The translations under genes were made by a program, and so were the position numbers. A stretch of DNA of 24,420 nt, taken from positions 1 to 24,420 of IMG/VR virus record IMGVR_UViG_3300008117_000436, one strand, 5' to 3'. Source of the stretch: a virus. This document shows positions 13,490 through 20,030 of the stretch, piece after piece. Position 1 is the stretch's first letter. Every line of letters starts with the position of its first letter. Under the pieces are notes generated by a model, which ran no database searches, was not told the DNA's origin, and was given only the letters and a program-made list of their open reading frames with translations.

Positions 13490-13664
13490 CCAATGCCCGA
13501 AGTGCAAGGCGGCTCGCCTTCGCACCCGCTCCAGCCATCAGTGCGGCGAGTACCAGCAGGTGCGGTACATCGAGTGCTGTGGCTGCGACTTCAAGACGAA
13601 GACCATCGTTCCAGCAGAACAGGTCTTCCGGCGGTCCTTTGTACCGTACAAACAAGAACGCTGA
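13473..13664 (+). CDS. Small zinc-ribbon protein, Ogr/Delta-like (63 aa)
   Basis: The frame has GTG 13473 with AGGAG at 13460-13464 and overlaps the protease gene end. The protein has CPKC (8-11), RTR (17-19), then RYIECCGCDFKTKT with two more cysteine ligands (Cys35/36 and Cys38). The arrangement is like phage Ogr/Delta late-gene activators (CPxC...RTS...C..C..F) and also like other small zinc ribbons such as the NrdR N-terminus. A late-transcription activator would suit its location before the capsid gene, but binding-site evidence is missing. It is not seen in the standard head module of HK97. Confidence 0.62.
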   Translation: MVTAGSQCPKCKAARLRTRSSHQCGEYQQVRYIECCGCDFKTKTIVPAEQVFRRSFVPYKQER

Positions 13665-13687
13665 TTGCGGGCTGGTCGCCCCGTAGC

Positions 13688-13719
13688 GTGAACGACAGAC
13701 ACGGACTGTCACCGTTCAC
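13688..13719 (+). other. Hairpin upstream of the capsid gene
   Basis: GTGAACG (13688-13694) pairs with CGTTCAC (13713-13719), and the inner ACAG (13695-13698) with CTGT (13706-13709), giving an 11-bp stem with a 3-nt bulge. It lies in the 70-nt gap between the zinc-ribbon gene and the major capsid gene, 15 nt before the capsid ATG (SD GGAG at 13723-13726). There is no T-run. It could protect the 5' end of capsid mRNA after processing. It overlaps the motif CGTAGCGTGAAC (13682-13693). Confidence 0.5.
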
Positions 13720-13734
13720 CACGGAGCGCCACGG

Positions 13735-15039
13735 ATGGCCACGCAACTCACCAAGCTTCAAGACCGGGCCGCCGCTGTGGCTGCCATGCTCGATGACCTC
13801 TCTAAGGTCGAGGAGCGGACTGCCGAGCAGACCGCCGAGATGGAGCGTCTGGCCGGCGAGGCCGATGGGCTTGAGAAGGAACTGGCCCGCGAGCACGCCA
13901 TCGCGGAAAAGATCACCGCCCTGCGTGGCAAGGTCGCTGCGACCGCCAAGCCGGTCGAGGTGGCTGCGGTTCCTGCTGCTGCCCCGGCTGCCGTTGAGCG
14001 TGCGACTTCCGGCCGTGGCCGGCACTTCCGCTCGTCCAGCGACGCGGAGGCGTGTGGCCGCTGGATTCGCGGCTTCGTCCTCGGTCGTGCTGAAGACCGG
14101 GCGTGGTACGAGCGGCACGTCGAGAGCCGTGCCCTGTCGCCCAACGACAACAACAAGGGCGGCGTGTTCATCCCCGACACCTTCGCCAGCACGGTCATCC
14201 GCCTGGTGGAGTCCTTCGGTGCCTATCCCGCGCAGGCCAACAACCTGCAGATGGCGAGCGACACGCTCTACATTCCCCGTCGCACGTCGGGCAACACGGC
14301 GTACCACACCGGTGCCAATGCCGAAACGACCCAGACCGACATGGGCACGGACAACGTGATGCTGTCCAGCAAGGAAGTTCGCGTCGGCACCCGCGTCCCG
14401 AATCAGCTGATTGACGATTCGGCGGTTGACCTAGCCGGGCTGGTTGCAGAAGAGTTTGCCCTGGCTATCGCGCAGCGAATTGATGAAGACGGCTTCATCG
14501 GGACAGGGGCCAGCCTGTACGGCGGCATCCGTGGCATCCAGTGGAAGTTTGAGAACGAGACGCTGACGGCTGGCATCAACGACTCTTCGCAGTCGGCGGT
14601 AACGGCCCTCACGGTCGATGACTTCCTGGCGACCGTTGCGAAGGCTCCGACCTACGCGACGCAGAGCCCGACCTGCGGCTGGTACTGCACCCCGCAGATG
14701 CACGCCCTGGCGATGCAGTCGCTCGCCCTTGGCGGCAACGGCGTGGCTGCTAACGAGATTGTGGACGGCGTCCGCCGGCCCACGTTCCTCGGCTGGCCGG
14801 TGTTCTTCAACAACGTGATGCGAAAGTCGGCGTCGGCTGGTCAGTGCGTCGCCCTCTTCGGCGACATGAAGCGGTCGAGCCACTTCGCCCTGCGGCGTCA
14901 GGTTGCGGTGCGGGCGAGCACCGACCGTTACATCGAGTTTGACCAGACCTACTTCCAGGCCACGGTGTCCTACGACGCGGTGACCTCGGACGTGGGCGAC
15001 GCTTCCAACGCTGGGCCGGTCGTGGCTCTCATCCTCTGA
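13735..15039 (+). CDS. Major capsid protein, HK97 fold
   Basis: Residues 1-85 form an alpha-helical, coiled-coil scaffold (delta) domain (LTKLQDRAAAVAAMLDDLSK, KVEERTAEQTAEMERLAGEA), followed by an Ala/Pro-rich hinge. The HK97-fold part starts near residue 95 and contains GGVFIPDTFASTVIRLVESF, the P-domain sequence KEVRVGTRVPNQLIDDSAVDL, EEFALAIAQRIDEDGFIGTG and SLYGGIRGI. It closes with CVALFGDMKRSSHFALRRQV and YFQATVSYDAVTSDVG. The delta domain should be removed by the protease encoded upstream, probably near residues 88-96 (ERATSGRGR). At 434 aa it is of ordinary size. It is the main component of the icosahedral shell. Confidence 0.94.
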   Translation: MATQLTKLQDRAAAVAAMLDDLSKVEERTAEQTAEMERLAGEADGLEKELAREHAIAEKITALRGKVAATAKPVEVAAVPAAAPAAVERATSGRGRHFRSSSDAEACGRWIRGFVLGRAEDRAWYERHVESRALSPNDNNKGGVFIPDTFASTVIRLVESFGAYPAQANNLQMASDTLYIPRRTSGNTAYHTGANAETTQTDMGTDNVMLSSKEVRVGTRVPNQLIDDSAVDLAGLVAEEFALAIAQRIDEDGFIGTGASLYGGIRGIQWKFENETLTAGINDSSQSAVTALTVDDFLATVAKAPTYATQSPTCGWYCTPQMHALAMQSLALGGNGVAANEIVDGVRRPTFLGWPVFFNNVMRKSASAGQCVALFGDMKRSSHFALRRQVAVRASTDRYIEFDQTYFQATVSYDAVTSDVGDASNAGPVVALIL

Positions 15040-15067
15040 ACCTAAGAACCTCAAGGAAACCAGAAAC

Positions 15068-15529
15068 GTGAACCACCTCCAGAACAGCAAGAGCGTCCTG
15101 AGCCTTTCCGCCGGCATCGCCGGTGTCGCCTCCGCTGGCACGCACACCGTCGCGGTGGACTGCCTCGGTTACGACTCGGTGAGCATCGACGTGGGCTACC
15201 GCTCGCTGGTGCACACGACTGCCCCGAGCGTCGTGGCTATCCGCCACAGCGACACGGACGGCTCGTACGTCACTGTCAGCGGGCTCATTCAGGGCACCGA
15301 CTACACGCTGGCCGGCGTGACCAACACGGCCGTCGTGAACGTGACGCGATTTGAGCTTTCGACCAAGGCTCTGCGGCGGTACCTGCAGGTTTCGGTGACG
15401 CCGTCTGCGGACGCGTCATCCAACGGCACCAACAACGACATCGTCGTTGCGGCTCGGCTGGGCCGTGGCGAGTCGGGTGTCGATTCGGCCAGTGACGCAG
15501 GCGTCACCAACCGGGTCGTGCTTGGCTGA
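15068..15529 (+). CDS. Probable head decoration/accessory protein (153 aa)
   Basis: It starts at GTG 15068 with AAGGA at 15053-15057. It follows the capsid gene by 28 nt, the typical place for decoration genes. The sequence is Ser/Thr/Val/Ala-rich with beta strands: SLSAGIAGVASAGTHTVAVD, CLGYDSVSIDVGYRSL, VVAIRHSDTDGSYVTVSGL, and TKALRRYLQVSVTPSAD. This resembles a widespread family of small phage proteins near capsid genes (pattern: GYDY..ID...T...S.V.LS.SD.....DL..RRYL.V...P). No enzymatic motif. Role inferred from position and fold style. Confidence 0.65.
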   Translation: MNHLQNSKSVLSLSAGIAGVASAGTHTVAVDCLGYDSVSIDVGYRSLVHTTAPSVVAIRHSDTDGSYVTVSGLIQGTDYTLAGVTNTAVVNVTRFELSTKALRRYLQVSVTPSADASSNGTNNDIVVAARLGRGESGVDSASDAGVTNRVVLG

Positions 15530-15569
15530 ACGAAGACGGTAGAACGACAACTCCAACGAAGGAGGAGCC

Positions 15570-16340
15570 GTGGGCGCGGCGACTTCGACGGTGGCGGGCG
15601 TGCAGCCTGCCATCTTGCAGACGGGCAATGGTCCTGTGCGGCTCATGTGTGCCATGAGCGTGCCACGGCTAGGCTGGCAGGACCACATGTTCTGTTGGGC
15701 CCGTGGGCTCATTCCGTACGGCATCTCGCCGATACGGCTAGAGGGCGCGTTTTGGGGGCAATGCCTGGAACGTGTCCTCACGGACATCATCGAATCCGAC
15801 ACGGATCCCAGCAAGCCACCGCTGTGGATTCTGACGCTCGACTACGACAGCATCTTCGAAGCGGATGCGGTGCCCCGCCTGCTGACGTACGCGGTAGCCA
15901 GCGGCTACGACTTTGTGGCGGCGTTGCAGATGAAGCGACGCACGGACGAGCCGCTGTTCACGATGGTGTCGGAGGGCGGCGAGCGTGTGGCCGAGGTGGC
16001 CCGTGACCACTTCGTCTACCACAACGTCATCCAAGCCAACACGGCACACTTCGGATTTACCATGCTGAAGGCAGACGCGTTGAAGCGGCTGCCGCACCCG
16101 TGGTTTATCGGCAAGCCGAATGAGGCTGGCCGGTGGGAAGACGGGCGGATTGACGATGACATTGCATTCTGGCTGTCGGCACAAAAGGCGGGGCTGAAAA
16201 TCGGCGTGTGCCCTCGGGTTTGCCTGGGGCATGCGGAGGTGTGGATTAAGTGGCCTGACCAGAACATGCGGGCCAGCATGCAACATCCTGGCGATTTCTG
16301 GGACAAGGGCGGGCGACCACCTGACAACGTATGGCGGTGA
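15570..16340 (+). CDS. Glycosyltransferase-like protein inside the head module (256 aa)
   Basis: It starts at GTG 15570 with a strong AAGGAGGAG directly upstream. The pattern is that of a GT-A nucleotide-sugar transferase: PLWILTLDYDSIFEADAV (residues 84-101) has a DxD motif (Asp91, Asp93), followed by a long helical part with YDFVAALQMKRRTDEPLF and HFGFTMLKADALKRLPHPWF. EAGRWEDGRIDDDIAFWLSA holds the second acidic segment, and VCLGHAEVWIKWP gives a late conserved His. It is different from the two transferases upstream. Placement between capsid and connector genes suggests that it glycosylates head or tail proteins. Sugar donor unknown. Confidence 0.7.
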   Translation: MGAATSTVAGVQPAILQTGNGPVRLMCAMSVPRLGWQDHMFCWARGLIPYGISPIRLEGAFWGQCLERVLTDIIESDTDPSKPPLWILTLDYDSIFEADAVPRLLTYAVASGYDFVAALQMKRRTDEPLFTMVSEGGERVAEVARDHFVYHNVIQANTAHFGFTMLKADALKRLPHPWFIGKPNEAGRWEDGRIDDDIAFWLSAQKAGLKIGVCPRVCLGHAEVWIKWPDQNMRASMQHPGDFWDKGGRPPDNVWR

Positions 16341-16561
16341 CCATGGACGGCGTGAAGGTACAGATGCAGAGGTCCTACATGCGTTACCGCACAGGCCAGG
16401 TCGTGACCGTGACGGCCGGGCTGGCTCGCACGCTCGAGCTTGCCGGCTATGCGAAGCGGGTGCAGGACGTGCCGCAGTTTGAGTTTGCGACGGCCCCAGA
16501 GCCGGCCGGGCTGGAGCGAGCCGAGTCGCTCATGGGCAAGCGGAGGCGGAAGCGTGCGTAA
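16331..16561 (+). CDS. Small hypothetical protein of the head-tail region (76 aa)
   Basis: ATG 16331 overlaps the preceding stop by 10 bases; ATG 16343 (MDGVKVQMQ) is an alternative start. The protein resembles small SH3-like beta proteins followed by a helix: VKVQMQRSYMRYRTGQVVTV, then LARTLELAGYAKRVQ. It ends with a basic tail MGKRRRKRA. The same general pattern (Y...G.....E....L...G.A..V) occurs in small phage proteins that precede the head-tail connector. Function unknown. It overlaps the next gene by 8 bases. Confidence 0.6.
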   Translation: MAVTMDGVKVQMQRSYMRYRTGQVVTVTAGLARTLELAGYAKRVQDVPQFEFATAPEPAGLERAESLMGKRRRKRA

Positions 16562-17207
16562 CTGGGACTTGCCGCAGACCGGCAGCCGGTATCGCAGCCT
16601 GGTGGTGAGCACCGCCAGCGGTGCGGGCGACCGTCCCGTGAGCGTTAGTGAGGCGAAGGAGCATCTTCGCATCGTGGATTTCACGGGCGACGATGACTAC
16701 GTCGGCGGGCTCATTGATGCGGCGACTACGTGGTGCGAGGACTTCTGCGACCGCACCTTCGCCGACAAGACGTACACCGTGGCGTTCGATGACTTTCCTG
16801 CTCTTCGCACCGAGCTCCCGCGCCCGCCGGTGCGGCTGAACGCGACTGCCGCGAGCGCCACGGTGACTGTCTCCTACGTGGACACATCCGGTGCCACGCA
16901 GACACTCGCGTGGGCGCAGTCTGGAAGCCAAGACTTCCGCCTAGACCGCGACCACGTTCCTGCCTTGATGTACCCGAAGTATCTGGAGAACTGGCCGAGC
17001 ACGCGGCTGGATGACAAGGCAGTGCAGGTGACGTACTTGGCCGGCTACGGCGGTGCCGCCAACGTGCCGACGCCCGCGAAGCACGCCATCAAGATGCTTG
17101 TGGGGCACTGGTACGCCACGCGGGAGGCGGTCGGCAACGCTGGCCAGGACGTGCCTATGGGTGTGCATGCCCTGCTCGCCCCCTTGAAGTGGAAGCAATA
17201 CGCATGA
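16554..17207 (+). CDS. Head-tail connector, gp6-like (phiE125 gp8 type)
   Basis: It starts at GTG 16554 with GGAGG at 16542-16546. The sequence SVSEAKEHLRIVDFTGDDDYVGGLIDAAT (read in two parts around residues 30-58), then WCEDFCDRTFADKTYTVAFD, is the classical phage connector pattern (P.sl.EaK.hLRv....DD..i..LI.aA....E...gR.f). The C-terminal part VQVTYLAGYGGAANVPTPAK followed by HAIKMLVGHWYATREAV also fits. Twelve copies should form the ring under the portal. Length is 217 aa. Its stop overlaps the next start (ATGA). Confidence 0.88.
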   Translation: MRNWDLPQTGSRYRSLVVSTASGAGDRPVSVSEAKEHLRIVDFTGDDDYVGGLIDAATTWCEDFCDRTFADKTYTVAFDDFPALRTELPRPPVRLNATAASATVTVSYVDTSGATQTLAWAQSGSQDFRLDRDHVPALMYPKYLENWPSTRLDDKAVQVTYLAGYGGAANVPTPAKHAIKMLVGHWYATREAVGNAGQDVPMGVHALLAPLKWKQYA

Positions 17208-17611
17208 GCCTGGAAGGCCGCATTGCCATCGACGTGGCGTTTTCCGACTCAACGGCCAGCACCGGCACGCAGTCGCTCAAGCGGCTCGTGCTGACCAGCA
17301 CCGACGCGTACACGAGCGGCAAGGTGGCCCTGGTGGCCGGAACCTGCGGTACGGCTGCCGTGGCGATTGCCGTGGCTCCCAGCACGTACAAGGACTCCAG
17401 CGGTGCGGCTGTGTCGTTTGCCACTGTGACGCGGTTTGCGTTCGCCGCCTCGACTGCGGCGGTGTGCAGCGAGGCGGCTGGGGCGGGCGTTGCCATTTCG
17501 GGCGGCAGCCGGGTGGCGGTGAGCGATTCCCGCAACGGCGGCACGTCGGGCTTCAACGTCTCGGCCTACTCGGGAACGGCGTCCTACAGCCTCGTCATCT
17601 ACGGGACGTGA
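17204..17611 (+). CDS. Small beta-rich probable virion protein (135 aa)
   Basis: ATG 17204 overlaps the connector stop. The protein is rich in Ala, Ser, Thr, Val and Gly: MSLEGRIAIDVAFSDST, LKRLVLTSTDAYTSGKVALV, VTRFAFAASTAAVCSEAAGA and the terminal GTASYSLVIYGT. It has no hydrophobic TM segment and looks like a beta-sandwich. The similar proteins at 8607, 15068 and 22428 suggest a set of small decoration or tail-accessory proteins. Its place between connector and closure genes is unusual since these usually follow each other directly. Confidence 0.58.
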   Translation: MSLEGRIAIDVAFSDSTASTGTQSLKRLVLTSTDAYTSGKVALVAGTCGTAAVAIAVAPSTYKDSSGAAVSFATVTRFAFAASTAAVCSEAAGAGVAISGGSRVAVSDSRNGGTSGFNVSAYSGTASYSLVIYGT

Positions 17612-17614
17612 CGC

Positions 17615-17935
17615 ATGCTCAAGTCGGGTTTGATGGACACGCTCGCCACGGTGCAGACGCCGACGGACTCCACCAATTCCATCGGCGAGCCGGAACTGGC
17701 GTGGAGCACGTTTGCGACGCGGTGGATTGCGATTCTGCCGCTGTCGGGCAACGAGCAAATCAGTGCCATGGCGAACGAGGGCAGCGTCACGCATCGCGTG
17801 CGGATGCGGTACACGGACGGGCTGAAGCCGAAGATGCGGATCCAAGCCGACGGGCGGCAGTTTGAAATCATGTCGGTGATGGAACGGGGCCGCCGCGAGG
17901 AACACGAGCTCATGGTGTCGGAGGTCATCGACTGA
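17615..17935 (+). CDS. Head closure / head-tail adaptor protein (106 aa)
   Basis: Pattern of phage head-tail joining proteins (SPP1 gp16/HK97-like stopper): LMDTLATVQTPTDSTNSIGE, then W.TFATRWIAILPLSGNE, HRVRMRYTDGLKPKMRIQAD and GRQFEIMSVMERGRREEHEL. The order of strands (R..W..I.p.sG.E, H.v.mRy..gl.p.mri...gr.f.I.sv) is typical. It seals the portal after packaging and provides the tail docking surface. The gene starts at a TGACGCATG junction and overlaps the next start (TGATG). Confidence 0.85.
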   Translation: MLKSGLMDTLATVQTPTDSTNSIGEPELAWSTFATRWIAILPLSGNEQISAMANEGSVTHRVRMRYTDGLKPKMRIQADGRQFEIMSVMERGRREEHELMVSEVID

Positions 17936-18525
17936 TGGCTGACGTTGTCATGACGGTGGAAGGCGTCGAGCGAATCCTGGCGGGCTTCTCCCGGTTGTCT
18001 CGCGGTGTGCAGCGGAAGTACCTCGGGGCGTCCGTGCGGGCAGTCGTGAAGGCGGCCGTGCCCCAGGTGAAAGCTCTGACGCCGCGTGGTCCGACGGGCA
18101 ACCTGCGGCGGTCGGTCGGGCTGAAGCTGGAGAAAAAGAAGAGGAACACCACCGTCACCGGCATCGTGGGTTATCGGTCCTCGAACGGCGGCAACCGCAA
18201 CGAGCTCGGTTTTCACGCGTGGTGGGTGGAGAACGGCACCCGTGACCGATACCCGCAAGGCAAGGCACTGAGCGTGCCGCTGCGGCTGGCTGCGAAATAC
18301 CCGTACATGAAGGGCCAGGCGTCGCTCATTGGCGGCCCTGACGGCGGGGCCATCTTCTTCAAGAGCGTGCGGGGCTACACCGGAAGCGACAAGTTCCGCC
18401 AGTGGTCCGATGCCAACTTGCCACGCATGAAGCAGGAACTGGTCGGCAAGCTTGAGCAGAACCTCGGGGCCGCCATCGCTGAAGAAGAGCGGCGGATGAT
18501 TCGCAAGATTCACGGTGGCAAGTAA
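17935..18525 (+). CDS. HK97 gp10-like tail-joining protein (196 aa)
   Basis: The N-terminus has VMTVEGVERILAGFSRLSRG followed by VKAAVPQVKALTPRGPTGNL and RRSVGL, which is the HK97 gp10 pattern (A......v..iA...aP..tG.Lr.si). The middle holds GFHAWWVENGTRDRYPQGK (residues about 88-106), matching the Y..fvE.GT....a.pf block. A basic loop (EKKKRNTT) and an extended region with Gly residues (about 125-150) make it longer than HK97 gp10. It connects head completion and tail assembly. ATG overlaps the previous stop, and its own stop overlaps the next start. Confidence 0.85.
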   Translation: MADVVMTVEGVERILAGFSRLSRGVQRKYLGASVRAVVKAAVPQVKALTPRGPTGNLRRSVGLKLEKKKRNTTVTGIVGYRSSNGGNRNELGFHAWWVENGTRDRYPQGKALSVPLRLAAKYPYMKGQASLIGGPDGGAIFFKSVRGYTGSDKFRQWSDANLPRMKQELVGKLEQNLGAAIAEEERRMIRKIHGGK

Positions 18526-18938
18526 TGCCGACTTTCACGCTCATTGACGAATCCCTTGTGCAGCTGCTGTCGGCAGACGCCGACATTGCCTTGACTGTCG
18601 GAGGCCGCATCTACGCCGTACAGGCTCCGCAGGGAACGACGCTGCCGTGCATCGTCTACCAACGGGAAAGCCTCGGCCGTGGGCCGTACATGCACATGCA
18701 GGGCATGACGGGAATTACCCGCGTGACGTTCACGGTTTCGGCTGTTGGCGAGTCGCTGTTGGAGGTGCGAAACCTCGCGCGAGCCATTCGGACAGCCCTA
18801 CAATTCAAGAGGACGGAGGCTATTCGGCTCGCCGTGGTCAAGGACGACGACGATGCCCAGGAGCCGCCCGCCAACGGCGAGCAATTGCCGATTTATCGCA
18901 CGGATGTTTCGGTGGAAATCACGTACACGGAGAGTTGA
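18525..18938 (+). CDS. Tail terminator/completion protein, DUF3168-type (137 aa)
   Basis: It begins TFTLIDESLVQLLSADADIA, followed by GGRIYAVQAPQGTTLPCIVY, RESLGRGPYMHMQGM, RVTFTVSAVGESLLEVRNLA and a late YRTDVSVEITYTES strand. This matches the DUF3168 family (HK97 gp9/lambda gpU relatives), which caps the tail tube and binds the head. Position between the gp10-like and tail-tube genes confirms it. Normal length for the family. Start ATG overlaps the preceding TAA. Confidence 0.85.
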   Translation: MPTFTLIDESLVQLLSADADIALTVGGRIYAVQAPQGTTLPCIVYQRESLGRGPYMHMQGMTGITRVTFTVSAVGESLLEVRNLARAIRTALQFKRTEAIRLAVVKDDDDAQEPPANGEQLPIYRTDVSVEITYTES

Positions 18939-18941
18939 CGC

Positions 18942-19343
18942 ATGGCTGCTGACATCGGACAGGGCACGTATGTTTCGTTCGGTACGGCCGTGCACACGGC
19001 GACCGGCTACAAGATCACCGGCGTGAACCACGGCGGTATCTCTCGTGCGGTGGCCGAGGCTACGCACATGACGAGCTCAGCGAAGGAGTTCGTGGCCAGT
19101 GCCATCTACGACCCCGGCGAGTTGTCGGTCGAGGTGCTGTTCGACCCGTCCATCAAGCCAACGGGCGACCTGGCGAACGTCGCCACCAATCAGGTCGTGA
19201 CTGTGTACTGGGCCAACGGCGGAACCGCCGTGGCGCAGTGGACGGCGTTCGGCTTTGCCACCGGCTTCGAGGCTGGCGCCCAGATGGAAGACATGATGAG
19301 CGGCACGCTCACCATCAAGCTCTCGGGCACGCTGCCGAGCTAG
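18942..19343 (+). CDS. Major tail tube protein (133 aa)
   Basis: The gene lies between the terminator and chaperone genes and has a tube-like beta pattern: GQGTYVSFGTAVHTATGYKI, VNHGGISRAVAEATHMTSSA, KEFVASAIYDPGELSVEVLF and the end GAQMEDMMSGTLTIKLSGTL. The 'i......T.m.s.....f..g.ydpGel..e..f.p' arrangement is found in short tail-tube proteins of siphoviruses. Hexamers should stack to form the non-contractile tail. It starts at a TGACGCATG junction with GGAGAG upstream. Confidence 0.85.
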   Translation: MAADIGQGTYVSFGTAVHTATGYKITGVNHGGISRAVAEATHMTSSAKEFVASAIYDPGELSVEVLFDPSIKPTGDLANVATNQVVTVYWANGGTAVAQWTAFGFATGFEAGAQMEDMMSGTLTIKLSGTLPS

Positions 19344-19361
19344 TGCTGACAGGAGGCGCGG

Positions 19362-19715
19362 ATGGCTCTGACCCGTGAGCAGATTAAGGCCAAGCGGGGC
19401 GTGCGGCCCCGTGTCGCCGTCGAGGTGCCGGAACTGGGCACGGTCTACGTCGCCAAGTTCTCGGCGAAAGACCGCGACCGGTTTGAGCAGATGGTGACGG
19501 GCGGACGCGTCGGCGGCAACGTCAACCTCGACAACGTGCGGGCCCGATTCGTGGCCATGGTGTGCGTCAACGAAGACGGCACGCGGATGTTCGAAGACGG
19601 CGACGCCGAATGGATTGGCGAGCTCGACACGGACATTGTGCAGACCATCGTGGACGCTGGGTTCAAGCTGAACGGTATCGGCGTCAATGCAGTGGAGGAG
19701 GCGGCGGGAAAATAG
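19362..19715 (+). CDS. Tail assembly chaperone short form (G type, 117 aa)
   Basis: Product of normal termination at TAG 19713-19715. It has an excellent SD, AGGAGG at 19351-19356, five bases before ATG 19362. The sequence ALTREQIKAKRGVRPRVAVE, TVYVAKFSAKDRDRFEQMV and RFVAMVCVNEDGTRMFEDG matches the HK97 gp14-like phage tail chaperone pattern (v..lg..v.vr.lsa.erd.....). The short form is usually made in large excess over the fusion and keeps the tape measure soluble during assembly. Confidence 0.88.
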   Translation: MALTREQIKAKRGVRPRVAVEVPELGTVYVAKFSAKDRDRFEQMVTGGRVGGNVNLDNVRARFVAMVCVNEDGTRMFEDGDAEWIGELDTDIVQTIVDAGFKLNGIGVNAVEEAAGK

Positions 19716-20026
19716 AAAGCCGGCCGGTGCTGCTGTTCCTGTACCGGCTGGCGTTGAAGCTGGGAACGTGGAACGTCGAGGGTCCAGGCGGACTCGCGGA
19801 GGTGATGCCGGTAGACCAGCTGTACGGATGGATGGGGTACTACCTCATTGAGCCGTGGGGCGACGAGTGGCTGCGGGACGCAGTCGCACATTGCCAGCGG
19901 TACAACGCCAACCGAGGAAAGAACAAGCCGCCGAAGAAGCCCGAGGACTTCATGCCGGTGCCGAAGCGAGCCCAGACGCCAGACCAGATCCTCGCCACGT
20001 TGAACGCAATCCCACGCCCACAGTGA
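19362..20026 (+). CDS. Tail assembly chaperone long form (G-T type, by -1 frameshift)
   Basis: Fusion of the short chaperone frame (19362-19712) with the -1 frame from 19712 to the TGA at 20024-20026, giving about 221 aa. The slippery heptamer GGGAAAA at 19706-19712 lies in the right phase (G GGA AAA) and directly before the zero-frame TAG. The -1 frame continues IESRPVLLFLYRLALKLGTW and has no convincing start of its own; GTG 19727 lacks an SD. Its C-terminal part includes WLRDAVAHCQRYNANRGKNK. By analogy to lambda gpG-gpT, the T-like part recruits tail-tube subunits while the G-like part coats the tape measure. Confidence 0.88.
19706..19749 (+). promoter_or_regulatory. Programmed -1 ribosomal frameshift signal
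   Basis: Heptamer GGGAAAA (19706-19712) fits X XXY YYZ in the zero frame and is followed at once by TAG. After a 5-nt spacer an inverted repeat AGCCGG (19718-19723)/CCGGCT (19744-19749) can form a stem with a 20-nt loop; CCGGT/ACCGG (19724-19728 and 19743-19747) is an alternative stem. Spacing and layout are typical of tail-chaperone frameshift sites. Confidence 0.85.
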
Positions 20027-20030
20027 TGCC

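Noticed and set aside
13493-14359. Plus-strand open frame of 288 codons overlapping the zinc ribbon and capsid genes
   Set aside because: Arg/Ser/Pro-rich shadow in another frame of the capsid gene; no SD and no motif.
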